This document shows, piece by piece, positions 45,625-54,584 of a stretch of DNA of 64,000 nt. The DNA is from Alteromonadaceae bacterium (GTDB lineage: Bacteria > Pseudomonadota > Gammaproteobacteria > Enterobacterales > Alteromonadaceae), in NCBI GenBank assembly GCA_013373625.1, contig JABXHM010000002.1:52624-116623 (forward strand), given 5' to 3'. Within the stretch, counting starts at the first letter, position 1, and each line of letters starts with the position of its first letter. The position numbers and the translations under genes are program-made. The notes under the pieces were generated by a model that did not search any database, was not told the origin of the DNA, and saw only the letters and a list, made by a program, of their open reading frames with translations.

Positions 45625-46242
45625 ATGAGTCATAATCAAAAGCGTTCCAAAAGCATACATCTGCCTCAATTGCGTAAAGCCTTTGCGTTGAAACCCCTGG
45701 CACTGGGTATCGCCAGCGTTATGTTATCGGCATGTGGTGGCAGCCGTGAAGCGTCGCAAATTTACGTATCACCGGATGATTGTAAGCAAGACAATCCTGA
45801 AGCAACCGGGCAGTGCCTGGCCGCCTATGAAGCGGCACTGGAAGAGCATAATCGCACTTCGCCCAAATTTAATACTGAAAACGATTGTGAGTACGAATTT
45901 GGCAGCGATCGATGCCAGTATGTAAAAACGTCCTCAGGCAGTTTCTTTATGCCGTTTATGGCCGGGTATATGGTAAGTCAGTTGATGCAGCCGCGGCCTT
46001 ACTACTCGCAACCTTTATACACCTCATTCTCGCCTTACTCATCATTTCGTTCACGCTGGGTTACATCGAATGGGTATGTCTTTGATGGCGACATTCGTCG
46101 ACGCTCATATAATGCGCCCTCTTCTACTTTTGAAAAAAAACCTACCGTTAATCGCACTATAAAACGTGGTGGTTTCGGCAGTTCAGTCAGGGCTAAATCA
46201 AGCTGGGGCAGTAGCAGTAAGTCTAAAGGCTGGGGCGGCTAA
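45625..46242 (+). CDS. yjfM: YjfM family lipoprotein (DUF1190)
   Basis: A 205-residue protein with a long N-region and a lipobox LSAC (Cys37), then Cys-containing YVSPDDCKQDNPEATGQC, NDCEYEFGSDRCQYV and a low-complexity tail rich in Gly, Ser, Arg and Lys (GGFGSSVRAKSSWGSSSKSK). This is the DUF1190 layout. It probably sits at the envelope. The ATP-grasp gene starts immediately after the stop. Confidence 0.82.
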   Translation: MSHNQKRSKSIHLPQLRKAFALKPLALGIASVMLSACGGSREASQIYVSPDDCKQDNPEATGQCLAAYEAALEEHNRTSPKFNTENDCEYEFGSDRCQYVKTSSGSFFMPFMAGYMVSQLMQPRPYYSQPLYTSFSPYSSFRSRWVTSNGYVFDGDIRRRSYNAPSSTFEKKPTVNRTIKRGGFGSSVRAKSSWGSSSKSKGWGG

Positions 46243-47409
46243 ATGCTGCGAATTGCCAGCCAGCCGCGGCCCAACTGGGAGCAGTTGGCAACTGAATTTG
46301 GCTTTCATTTTCATACTATGTATGGCGAACCCTACTGGGATGAAAGTGCTTATTATCAATTTACCTTGCAGCAAATCGAGCAGGATATCGAAGATCCGAC
46401 CGAGGAGTTGCATCAAATGTGTCTGCATGTCGTTGATAAGGTGGTAAAGTCAGAGGCGCTCCTCAGACAATGCCAAATTCCTGAGGCGCATTGGGATTAT
46501 ATCGCCAATAGCTGGCAACAACGCCAGCCTTCTCTCTATTCCCGGCTGGATCTGGTTTATGACGGTAACGGTCCCGCCAAACTATTAGAAAACAATGCCG
46601 ACACACCTACCTCTCTCTACGAAACAGGCTTTTGGCAATGGCTGTGGCTGGAGAATTTAGTAGATCAGGGGAAGATTGCCCGCAATGCTGACCAATTTAA
46701 TTCATTGCAGGAAAAGCTGGTCAATCGCTTTCGCAAGTTAAAACAGCAGTATCAGTATCAGCGCATTCATTTCACCTGTTGTGCAGATTCTGTGGAAGAC
46801 CGAGGAACAGTTCAGTATCTGCAGGATTGTGCCAGCGCGGCTGGCATAGAAGTACCTTTCTTGTATGTAGAAGAGATAGGCTTAGGCGATACCGGTTACT
46901 TTACTGATATCCAAGACAATCCCATTACCCATTGCTTTAAGCTGTACCCATGGGAATTTATGCTACGGGAAGAGTTTGGCGACGCCCTGGAGACTTCTGA
47001 AGCACAATGGTTGGAACCAGCCTGGAAGTCAGTAATATCGAATAAGGCGTTGCTGCCGCTGTTGTGGCAGTCATTTGAAAATCATCCTAATTTATTACCG
47101 GCTTTTTTTGAGCAGGATGCGCATAAAGCGCATGGTGGTAAATGGATAAAAAAACCACTTTTCTCGCGTGAAGGCGCAAACATTTCGCTGCTGGAGGACA
47201 ATCAGCAGCGCACGCAGCTTTCTGACGGCCCTTACGGTGAGGAAGGCTTCGTGATCCAACAGTTTAATCCCCTGCCCCGTTACGGAGAGCATTATGTGTT
47301 AATTGGTAGCTGGCTCGTTGATAACCAGGCTGCCGGCATTTCTATTCGTGAGGATAGCTCGCTCATTACCCAGGACCTTTCACGCTATTTACCGCATATC
47401 ATTTTATGA
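46243..47409 (+). CDS. yjfC: Glutathionylspermidine synthase-like ATP-grasp ligase (YjfC)
   Basis: A 388-residue protein matching the synthetase half of glutathionylspermidine synthase. Recognised parts: [73 protein letters not shown] and [19 protein letters not shown] with the ATP/Mg ligands. No amidase domain. In E. coli YjfC and YgiC lack proven glutathionylspermidine activity, so the peptide or amine substrate is open. Its last bases overlap the rhomboid ATG (ATGA). Confidence 0.88.
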   Translation: MLRIASQPRPNWEQLATEFGFHFHTMYGEPYWDESAYYQFTLQQIEQDIEDPTEELHQMCLHVVDKVVKSEALLRQCQIPEAHWDYIANSWQQRQPSLYSRLDLVYDGNGPAKLLENNADTPTSLYETGFWQWLWLENLVDQGKIARNADQFNSLQEKLVNRFRKLKQQYQYQRIHFTCCADSVEDRGTVQYLQDCASAAGIEVPFLYVEEIGLGDTGYFTDIQDNPITHCFKLYPWEFMLREEFGDALETSEAQWLEPAWKSVISNKALLPLLWQSFENHPNLLPAFFEQDAHKAHGGKWIKKPLFSREGANISLLEDNQQRTQLSDGPYGEEGFVIQQFNPLPRYGEHYVLIGSWLVDNQAAGISIREDSSLITQDLSRYLPHIIL

Positions 47410-47957
47410 CCAAGTTTACTCTCTCCCAACAATTACGATTTATCGCTGTCCTGGCATTGAGTTTAATTGGCGTCGAACTTGTCAATCTGATGCTGGCGAA
47501 TTCATTAAATCAGTTTGGCCTGCGGCCGCGCTCAGTGGCGCATTTGTCCGGCATTATTGTTGCGCCATTGTTACATGCGAACCTCACCCATTTTGCCAGC
47601 AACTTCTTGCCGTTATTGTTGTTCACCTGGCTAAGTATGCAGTGGGGTAAACGTCCGTTTGTTTATGCAAGCTTGCTCATTTGGTTAGGTGCCGGGTTTT
47701 GGGTATGGTTATTTGGCCGTGACGCTATGCATATCGGCGCCAGTGGTATCGTCTATGGTTACCTCGGCTTTTTAATACTGGCCGGGTTTTACAGTAAGAA
47801 GTTACATTTATTAATCATTTCAGTAGTGATAGCCGTACTGTATGGCGGTATGATATTCGGCGTCTTACCATTACAACGTTTTGTGTCCTTTGAGTACCAT
47901 TTTTTTGGCTTTGTGATGGGGTTACTGAGTGCACGTTTATGGGCGAAAGCCCCTTAG
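47406..47957 (+). CDS. Rhomboid-family intramembrane serine protease
   Basis: A 183-residue protein with six predicted membrane segments. The catalytic Ser is in GASGIVYGY and the His in YHFFGFVMG. An N-terminal [17 protein letters not shown] matches the conserved His/Asn stretch. Translationally coupled to yjfC by a 4-nt overlap, so it probably belongs to the same operon. The protease could process a membrane protein of the module (inference). Substrate unknown. Confidence 0.88.
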   Translation: MTKFTLSQQLRFIAVLALSLIGVELVNLMLANSLNQFGLRPRSVAHLSGIIVAPLLHANLTHFASNFLPLLLFTWLSMQWGKRPFVYASLLIWLGAGFWVWLFGRDAMHIGASGIVYGYLGFLILAGFYSKKLHLLIISVVIAVLYGGMIFGVLPLQRFVSFEYHFFGFVMGLLSARLWAKAP

Positions 47958-47983
47958 TCATTTTTCATAAAAGAAACCACAAT

Positions 47984-48691
47984 ATGTCTGAAACACAGCA
48001 ACAAACATCCGCGCCACAGAACCAGGGCTTTCTGCCTAATCTGGCCTTTAATATTATTATTCCCGTGGTATTAATGAGCTACGCCAGCTCTGAAGATTAT
48101 TTGGGACCCGCCTGGAGTATTGTAGCTGCATTAACTTTTCCACTTGGCTATGGCCTCTGGGATCTGAAACAAAGCGGTAAGATTAATGGATTCTCTATAT
48201 TAGGGATAGTCAGCGTTTTACTGACAGGTGGTTTCAGTTTGCTGAAACTGCCCGCTGAATATATTGCAATTAAAGAAGCAGCAGTTCCGGCAATTATTGG
48301 CATTGCTGTACTGCTCACGCAAGCGACCAAAAAACCTTTGGTAAAGCTGTTAATTTTAAATGATCAGATCATCAACTGGCCTAAACTCAACGCAGTGCTT
48401 GACGAGCAGAACAAACAACAGGTGTTTAAAGAGAAGATCCGCCATTGTTCTTATATCGTGGCAGGTTCGTTCTTTTTATCGTCGGTACTTAACTATGTGC
48501 TGGCCAAAGTTATCCTGGTCAGTGAACCAGGTACCACCGCATACACTGAAGAGCTCGGCCGTATGACAGCACTTAGCTATCCGGTTATCGTTATCCCCTC
48601 AATGGTGCTGTTAATTGCCGCTTTGTGGTATCTGTTTAGCCAAATTGGCAAGATCACTGGCGAAGACATCGAATCGTTTATTAATCAGTAA
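47984..48691 (+). CDS. VC0807-family integral membrane protein
   Basis: A 235-residue protein with about five to six membrane segments (LAFNIIIPVVLMSYAS; PAWSIVAALTFPLGYGLWDL; GFSILGIVSVLLTGGFSLL; AVPAIIGIAVLLTQ; IVAGSFFLSSVLNYVLAKVIL; VIVIPSMVLLIAALWYLF). The pattern fits the VC0807 family of unknown function. The ATG at 47984 is taken; a frame from 47939 would overlap the rhomboid gene. Last gene of the run before the bidirectional terminator. Confidence 0.75.
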   Translation: MSETQQQTSAPQNQGFLPNLAFNIIIPVVLMSYASSEDYLGPAWSIVAALTFPLGYGLWDLKQSGKINGFSILGIVSVLLTGGFSLLKLPAEYIAIKEAAVPAIIGIAVLLTQATKKPLVKLLILNDQIINWPKLNAVLDEQNKQQVFKEKIRHCSYIVAGSFFLSSVLNYVLAKVILVSEPGTTAYTEELGRMTALSYPVIVIPSMVLLIAALWYLFSQIGKITGEDIESFINQ

Positions 48692-48774
48692 CGCCGGGCT
48701 CTGGTCAGGACAAACGAAGGCCCTCAAGCTAGAGGGGGTTATTCCCACTGCGACTGATAAGAATAATGCGTAAT

Positions 48775-48800
48775 AAAAAACCACCCGCAGGTGGTTTTTT
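48775..48800. terminator. Bidirectional terminator between VC0807-type gene and alkaline phosphatase
   Basis: AAAAAACCACC / GGTGGTTTTTT with a 4-nt loop, placed between two convergent genes. Confidence 0.92.
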
Positions 48801-48895
48801 ATTGTCCCGATTGCAATGCTTGCCGCGCAAGCTATTCAAAATACAGTTAATAATGTCTGTTTGATGTGCTTTTGCTCACTGCGTTACTTGTCACT

Positions 48896-50233
48896 TTACT
48901 GTTCGGCAGGTAATAAACTAAACAGCTTTTTGGCGATATCGGTATTGTCGTACTGACCATGAAATAAATCACTGGCGGCGCCAAAGGCAAATACTTCGAC
49001 ATCGACACCCGTGTGACCAGACGTGGTCCAGCCCGTATTCGTCCGCACGTCCAACAGTGTTTGTATGCCCTCGGTTTTATCCTTAAGGCTGGCAAGCTGC
49101 GCCAATGCGACAACTTGCGATGCTTCTTCATCGGTTAATTCAAATCCGAATGCCGCATTTACCATACTGACCGGATCAGCAGAATCTGACAGAGCTTCAG
49201 CAATTGCAGCAGGAGACTTTTGCAGATTCTGTAGCCATTTTGGATCCCAACGATAATCACCGTTTGCACCAATGGTTAGCCCTCCGGTGCTGTGATCAGC
49301 GGTCAGAACGACCAGTGTATCGGGGTTGGTTTGCACATAATTGTATAAATATTCCAATGTCAGGTTTAAATCGTGCATCTCATTCATTGCCGACGCAATA
49401 TCATTGGAATGACCAGCCCAATCTACCTGACTCGCTTCGACGAGTAAAAAGTAGCCATTTTCGTTGGCTAAGTGCTTTATGGCATGCTGTGTTAAGTAGG
49501 CAAGGCGGTTCTTACGGCTATCATCTAATACCCATGGCAGACCAACGGGAGCAAATAAGCCCAGTACCTTTTCGCCGGTCGGTAGTGTTGCCAGTTCATC
49601 ATAGGTATCAACATAAGCGTAACCAGCATCAATAAACTGGGACGTCACATTCCGATCGTCCCGCTCAAAAAAATTCGTACCACCACCGAGCATGACATCA
49701 GCGACAAACTCACCATTAATACGATCATCAAAAAAGCTGTCAGCCAGTTGGTTGTAATTCTGCCGACTTTCGTTATGCGCAACATAAGCGGCTGGTGTGG
49801 CATGAACGATTTGCGAAGTAACCGCAATGCCGGTTTTCAGCCCCAGTTGCTTAGCGCGCTGCAAAACCGAGGTAACGGGCGTCTTGTTCTGATCGACGCC
49901 AATTGCGCCGTTATAACTTTTTACACCGGAAGCCAGTGCTGTGGCTGAAGCTGCAGAATCAGTAACAAAGCCTGAAACCTGTGCAGGATAAGTGCTTGCA
50001 TTGCCGACAAAGATATCATCGAAAATAACTGTTTCAACATTTGGCGTAGCCGGGTCATCACGAAAATTCCGATAGGCTGTGGTATACGCTGGTCCCATAC
50101 CGTCTGCAACAATCATTATTATATTTTTAGGCCTGACAGTGTTAGGTTTGGAAGCAGAAGCGTTATCTGAAGTATTAACACAGGCTGATAATGCAAACGT
50201 TGCGGCCATTACCGCAAACAATTTTTGACGCAC
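48896..50233 (-). CDS. Alkaline phosphatase, PhoA family, lipoprotein
   Basis: A 445-residue enzyme releasing phosphate from phosphomonoesters. The signal peptide ends in a lipobox-like LSAC (Cys18), so it is likely lipid-anchored. Metal and nucleophile sites are IIMIVADGMG (Asp44) and FVTDSAASATALASG (Ser93), then VDWAGHSND, LTADHSTGG and WTTSGHTG. The set is that of active zinc/magnesium alkaline phosphatases. It appears monocistronic. No Pho box was recognised upstream. Confidence 0.93.
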   Translation of the reverse strand: MRQKLFAVMAATFALSACVNTSDNASASKPNTVRPKNIIMIVADGMGPAYTTAYRNFRDDPATPNVETVIFDDIFVGNASTYPAQVSGFVTDSAASATALASGVKSYNGAIGVDQNKTPVTSVLQRAKQLGLKTGIAVTSQIVHATPAAYVAHNESRQNYNQLADSFFDDRINGEFVADVMLGGGTNFFERDDRNVTSQFIDAGYAYVDTYDELATLPTGEKVLGLFAPVGLPWVLDDSRKNRLAYLTQHAIKHLANENGYFLLVEASQVDWAGHSNDIASAMNEMHDLNLTLEYLYNYVQTNPDTLVVLTADHSTGGLTIGANGDYRWDPKWLQNLQKSPAAIAEALSDSADPVSMVNAAFGFELTDEEASQVVALAQLASLKDKTEGIQTLLDVRTNTGWTTSGHTGVDVEVFAFGAASDLFHGQYDNTDIAKKLFSLLPAEQ

Positions 50234-50443
50234 AATAGATTCCTTGTTGTTGTCGTATTTCTTAGCAGTTTACCTTTGCCGTTGCACTGTCGCCGTAAAA
50301 ACCGACGAACAGAATAACCAAGAGGCTGTAATACGCTTTTCGGTGATGCGAAGCCATCAACCGAATGAAGATTATCGGGTTAGCCCATTATACTGCGTAA
50401 GCGGATTAAATCACACGCTCAAATATTCGTTGTCATTAAATAT

Positions 50444-51391
50444 TCACGTCATTTCTTCACGCATACGCTGCTGGACAACATCAACCAATAAATCGGGCTG
50501 AAACTTAGAGATAAAACGGTCACAGCCGACCTTTTCAACCATTGCCTGGTTGAAGCTGCCACTTAACGAAGTATTGAGAGTAATAAACAAATCTGCCATT
50601 CGTTCATCCGCACGTACTTCGGCGGTTAATCTATACCCATCCATTTCTGGCATTTCGGCATCGGTAAACATCATTAGTATTTGGTCAGTCACACGCTGCC
50701 CGGCATCCGCCCATTCCTTCAATAGCTTCAGGGCTTCGGCACCATTGTGGCACTCCAGAATTTCTAAACCGAGTTGTTCTAATGTGTCGCGAATTTGCTT
50801 TCGGGCAGTTGAGGAATCATCGACGATTAATATTCGGCGACCATGCAATTCTTTCACGACCTGTTGATCGAGGATGTCTTCTGAAATAGAGACGTCATAC
50901 TCAATAATTTCAGCCAGCACTTTTTCAACATCGATAATCTCAACTAATTCTCGCTTACCCTGAATATCAATCTGCGTGATAGCGGTTAAAAAGTTTGCTT
51001 TACCGATAGACTTAGGCGGAGCCTGAATATCTTGCCAGGAGGTATTCACAATACTCACCACATCACCAATCATAAACCCCTGAACGGAACGGTTGTACTC
51101 GGTGATTATGACATTGCGATCGGCGAGTTTGCCTTCATCGAGGGCTTTCATCTTAATTGCCTGACGTAAATCTATAATTGGAATAGTCATTCCCCGGTAC
51201 GCGGTAACACCGCGTAAATTACCATGGGACCCCGGCATCATATTAAGCTTAGGGATCGTAATCACTTCCTTTACCTTGAATACATTGATGGCGTAGGTGT
51301 GATGTGTCCCCAGCCGGAACATTAACAGTTCCAGTCGGTTCTCCCCAACCAGCTTTGTTCGTTGATCAACAGACGATAATATTTCACTCAT
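50444..51391 (-). CDS. cheV: Chemotaxis coupling protein CheV
   Basis: A 315-residue protein with an N-terminal CheW domain (about 20-165: LMFRLGTHHTYAINVFKVKEV, GVTAYRGMTIPIIDL) and a C-terminal receiver (about 178-305: RRILIVDDSSTARKQI, phospho-acceptor in MFTDAEMPEMDGYRL). CheV couples chemoreceptors to CheA and adjusts adaptation through phosphorylation. It stands alone here, away from a che operon. Confidence 0.95.
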   Translation of the reverse strand: MSEILSSVDQRTKLVGENRLELLMFRLGTHHTYAINVFKVKEVITIPKLNMMPGSHGNLRGVTAYRGMTIPIIDLRQAIKMKALDEGKLADRNVIITEYNRSVQGFMIGDVVSIVNTSWQDIQAPPKSIGKANFLTAITQIDIQGKRELVEIIDVEKVLAEIIEYDVSISEDILDQQVVKELHGRRILIVDDSSTARKQIRDTLEQLGLEILECHNGAEALKLLKEWADAGQRVTDQILMMFTDAEMPEMDGYRLTAEVRADERMADLFITLNTSLSGSFNQAMVEKVGCDRFISKFQPDLLVDVVQQRMREEMT

Positions 51392-51633
51392 AATCGATAG
51401 CCTGACTTTGCTTACCCCTAATCATAGTTTTTTTTACGTTACTTTGCCCGAAAAAAGACAACTGAGCGCATGAAGACTGTCTTCACCAGTGCATTCATGA
51501 AAGTTATTGCGAAAATGATAATTATATATTTCTTTTATTAAACTGTCCGGCCTAGGATGAAATGGAAGTCAACGACAACGCCTTGGGTGTTATCGGCACA
51601 GTTTCTTAATAAATTCGGGAAGGAGACACAGTC

Positions 51634-53226
51634 ATGTCAGAATATAACAGAGTAATCGATAATGTAGCGACTCTGAAAAGTCAGCACAGTGGTACATGGG
51701 ATGCCATCAGCCCAGAGTTTGCCGCGCGTATGGCCATGCAAAACCGTTTTAAAACCGGCTTGGACATAGCGAAATATACAGCGAAGATCATGCGTCAGGA
51801 CATGGCTGATTACGATGCCGACAGCAGCCAATACACGCAATCATTAGGCTGTTGGCACGGTTTCATTGGTCAGCAAAAAATGCTCTCGGTTAAAAAACAC
51901 CAAGGCTCGACCAGCAAGAGTTACCTGTACCTTTCAGGCTGGATGGTAGCCGCATTGCGCTCAGAGTTTGGTCCACTGCCTGATCAGTCTATGCATGAGA
52001 AAACCTCTGTATCAGCATTAATAGAAGAGCTTTATACCTTTTTACGACAGGCTGATGCACGTGAGTTAGGCGATCTTTTCAAACAACTTGACGCAGCAAA
52101 AGCCAGTGGTGGCGATGTTGCTGCTATCCAGGCCCGGATAGACAACTTCGAAACGCATGTTGTGCCTATTATTGCCGATATCGATGCTGGTTTTGGTAAC
52201 GAAGAAGCCACTTATTTACTGGCCAAGCAGATGATTGAAGCAGGTGCCTGCTGTATTCAGATAGAAAACCAGGTATCCGATGCTAAACAGTGTGGCCATC
52301 AGGACGGCAAGGTAACTGTACCTCATGAAGATTTTCTGGCAAAAATCAATGCTGTACGCTATGCGTTTTTAGAACTTGGCGTGGATGATGGGGTGATTGT
52401 AGCCCGAACCGATTCTTTAGGTGCAGGCCTCACCCAGAAAATCCCAGTGTCCAACAGTGAAGGCGATTTAGCGGCACAGTACAACGCATTTTTACAAACC
52501 ACACCGGTTAATGCTGTCGCTGATTTAAACGAAGGCGATCTGGTACTCAAGCAAAACGGTCAGTTGGTTAAACCTGAACGTCTGCCTAATGGCCTGTTTC
52601 GCTTTAAACCGGATACCGGTGTTGCCCGTGTAGTGCTTGACTGCATTACGAGTTTGCAAAGTGGTGCAGACTTACTTTGGATCGAAACCGAAAAACCTCA
52701 CGTTGGTCAAATTGGTGATATGGTGCGCCAAATACGTGACGTGGTTCCCAATGCCAAGCTGGTCTATAACAACTCGCCGTCTTTTAACTGGACGCTTAAT
52801 TTCCGTCAGCAGGTGTTCGATAGCTGGTCTGAAGCTGGCAAAGATGTCTCGGCTTACGATCGTGCAAACCTTATGTCAGTAGAGTACGACGACTCGGAAC
52901 TGGCCGCAGAAGCCGACGCTAAGATACAAAGCTTCCAGGCTGACGCTGCCCGTGAAGCCGGTATATTCCACCACCTCATTACTCTGCCAACCTACCATAC
53001 AGCGGCGTTGTCGACTGACAACCTGGCCAAGGGCTACTTTGGTGATGAAGGCATGCTGGCTTATGTTAAAGGTGTCCAACGCGAAGAAATCCGTAAGGGG
53101 CTGGCCTGTGTTAAGCACCAGGCAATGGCAGGCTCTGATCTGGGCGATACTCATAAAGAGTACTTCTCCGGAGAGCAAGCACTTAAAGCCAGCGGCGAAG
53201 ATAACACGATGAATCAGTTTGACTAG
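51634..53226 (+). CDS. aceA: Isocitrate lyase (long form)
   Basis: A 530-residue enzyme splitting isocitrate to glyoxylate and succinate, the first step of the glyoxylate shunt. The length and the insert fit the Pseudomonas-type long form. The active-site motif reads KQCGH with Cys220, and VVPIIADIDAGFGNEEATYLL, ACCIQIENQVSDAKQCGHQD and IVARTDSLGA are visible. The ATG at 51634 has AAGGAG. A terminator, a LysR gene and glcB follow, so both shunt enzymes are encoded together. Confidence 0.95.
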   Translation: MSEYNRVIDNVATLKSQHSGTWDAISPEFAARMAMQNRFKTGLDIAKYTAKIMRQDMADYDADSSQYTQSLGCWHGFIGQQKMLSVKKHQGSTSKSYLYLSGWMVAALRSEFGPLPDQSMHEKTSVSALIEELYTFLRQADARELGDLFKQLDAAKASGGDVAAIQARIDNFETHVVPIIADIDAGFGNEEATYLLAKQMIEAGACCIQIENQVSDAKQCGHQDGKVTVPHEDFLAKINAVRYAFLELGVDDGVIVARTDSLGAGLTQKIPVSNSEGDLAAQYNAFLQTTPVNAVADLNEGDLVLKQNGQLVKPERLPNGLFRFKPDTGVARVVLDCITSLQSGADLLWIETEKPHVGQIGDMVRQIRDVVPNAKLVYNNSPSFNWTLNFRQQVFDSWSEAGKDVSAYDRANLMSVEYDDSELAAEADAKIQSFQADAAREAGIFHHLITLPTYHTAALSTDNLAKGYFGDEGMLAYVKGVQREEIRKGLACVKHQAMAGSDLGDTHKEYFSGEQALKASGEDNTMNQFD

Positions 53227-53262
53227 TTAGAAAATTGCTCAACAGGAAACTCACTGGTGCAT

Positions 53263-53286
53263 AAGCCTCCCCCGGGAGGCTTTTTG
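53263..53286 (+). terminator. Terminator after aceA
   Basis: Stem AAGCCTCC / GGAGGCTT (53263-53270 and 53275-53282) with CCCG loop and T run. Confidence 0.9.
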
Positions 53287-53520
53287 TGCTCGTACTAACG
53301 CACAAATCCGACCATCTATCTCTTTTATTCACCAAAATTATTAGTAATCACCTATTCACACAACGCATGCATCTCACAATCAATCTGTATTAAATATAGT
53401 AATCAAAGAGTTACACAATGCTATTCAGTGAGGGACTACGACTAAAAGCCTATCTGACAAGCCGCTACTCCCGCAGTATAATAGCTAGGTTTAATAAAAC
53501 TAATACAGGCTATTATAAAT

Positions 53521-54459
53521 ATGAATATTGCTAAAGTTGATTTAAATTTATTGGTGTATCTGGATGTGCTGTTACGCGAGGGCAGTGTCACCCGGGCGGC
53601 AAATCAACTGAGCATTACGCAACCCGCTATGAGTAACGGTTTGAAACGGTTGCGTGATTTATTCAAAGATCCCTTATTAGTAAGAACCAGTGACGGTATG
53701 ACACCAACTAAACGTGCTCTGGAATTACAACCCGTGATCCGCGATGTGTTGAGTAAACTCGAAAGCTCAATTCAGCCTGAAACAGATTTCAATCCAGCAA
53801 CCAGCACCCGCACTTTTCGTATTATGACCAGTGACTATGCAGAATCAACATTGCTGCTGGAGTTACTCGGTAAATTAGCCGAGTATGCGCCCAATATCAC
53901 TTTGGATCTCATTACTCCAAGTGACGTTACTTTCCACGACGTAGAGCAGGGTAAAGTGGATATGGCCATTAACCGGTTTGACGAGTTGCCACTTTCATTC
54001 CACCAGAAAGTCATATGGTATGACAGCTTTTCTTGTGTGATGAATAAACATCACCCCCTCGCATCAAAATATGACCTGGCCACTTATATAGAAGCCAAGC
54101 ATATCTGGGTCAGCAAAACAGGTTTTGGTGTTGGTGTAGGCATCGATCCGAACGAAGTCCAAAAACTCGGCTGGGTAGACGCCGAGCTCACCAAACTTGG
54201 AAAGCAGCGCGATATACGCGTGTTCACTCGTCACTATCACGCTGCACTGCAAATTGCCAAGCGACAAAGCCTTATTGCTACGCTGCCCAGTAAAGCCGCC
54301 AAGATATTCACTGATGATCCGGATATTGTGTTACGCGAACCGCCTTTTGATATTCCGCCTATTGCCCTAAAAATGGCCTGGAGTGCCCTTTTACATCACG
54401 ATGCAGGGCATATCTGGCTGCGCCGCTTAATTGGTGATGTCGCAGCAGAGATGCAGTAA
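53521..54459 (+). CDS. LysR-family transcriptional regulator
   Basis: A 312-residue regulator. The N-terminal winged HTH (VDLNLLVYLDVLLREGSVTRAANQLSITQPAMSNGLKRL) is followed by a LysR substrate-binding domain (FRIMTSDYAESTLLLELL). The subgroup resembles NodD/LinR-type LysR proteins by the start. It sits between aceA and glcB in the same orientation, so control of the glyoxylate shunt is a fair inference. No inducer can be named. Confidence 0.9.
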   Translation: MNIAKVDLNLLVYLDVLLREGSVTRAANQLSITQPAMSNGLKRLRDLFKDPLLVRTSDGMTPTKRALELQPVIRDVLSKLESSIQPETDFNPATSTRTFRIMTSDYAESTLLLELLGKLAEYAPNITLDLITPSDVTFHDVEQGKVDMAINRFDELPLSFHQKVIWYDSFSCVMNKHHPLASKYDLATYIEAKHIWVSKTGFGVGVGIDPNEVQKLGWVDAELTKLGKQRDIRVFTRHYHAALQIAKRQSLIATLPSKAAKIFTDDPDIVLREPPFDIPPIALKMAWSALLHHDAGHIWLRRLIGDVAAEMQ

Positions 54460-54584
54460 ACACAATTACCGCCTTAAACATTCATAAAATTTATGACAAA
54501 AATAATAACCATAAACTAAATTTTAGTACGACATCCCACTACACTGACACCATCAGCAATTTTATCTGTAGACAGGGGACTTTG

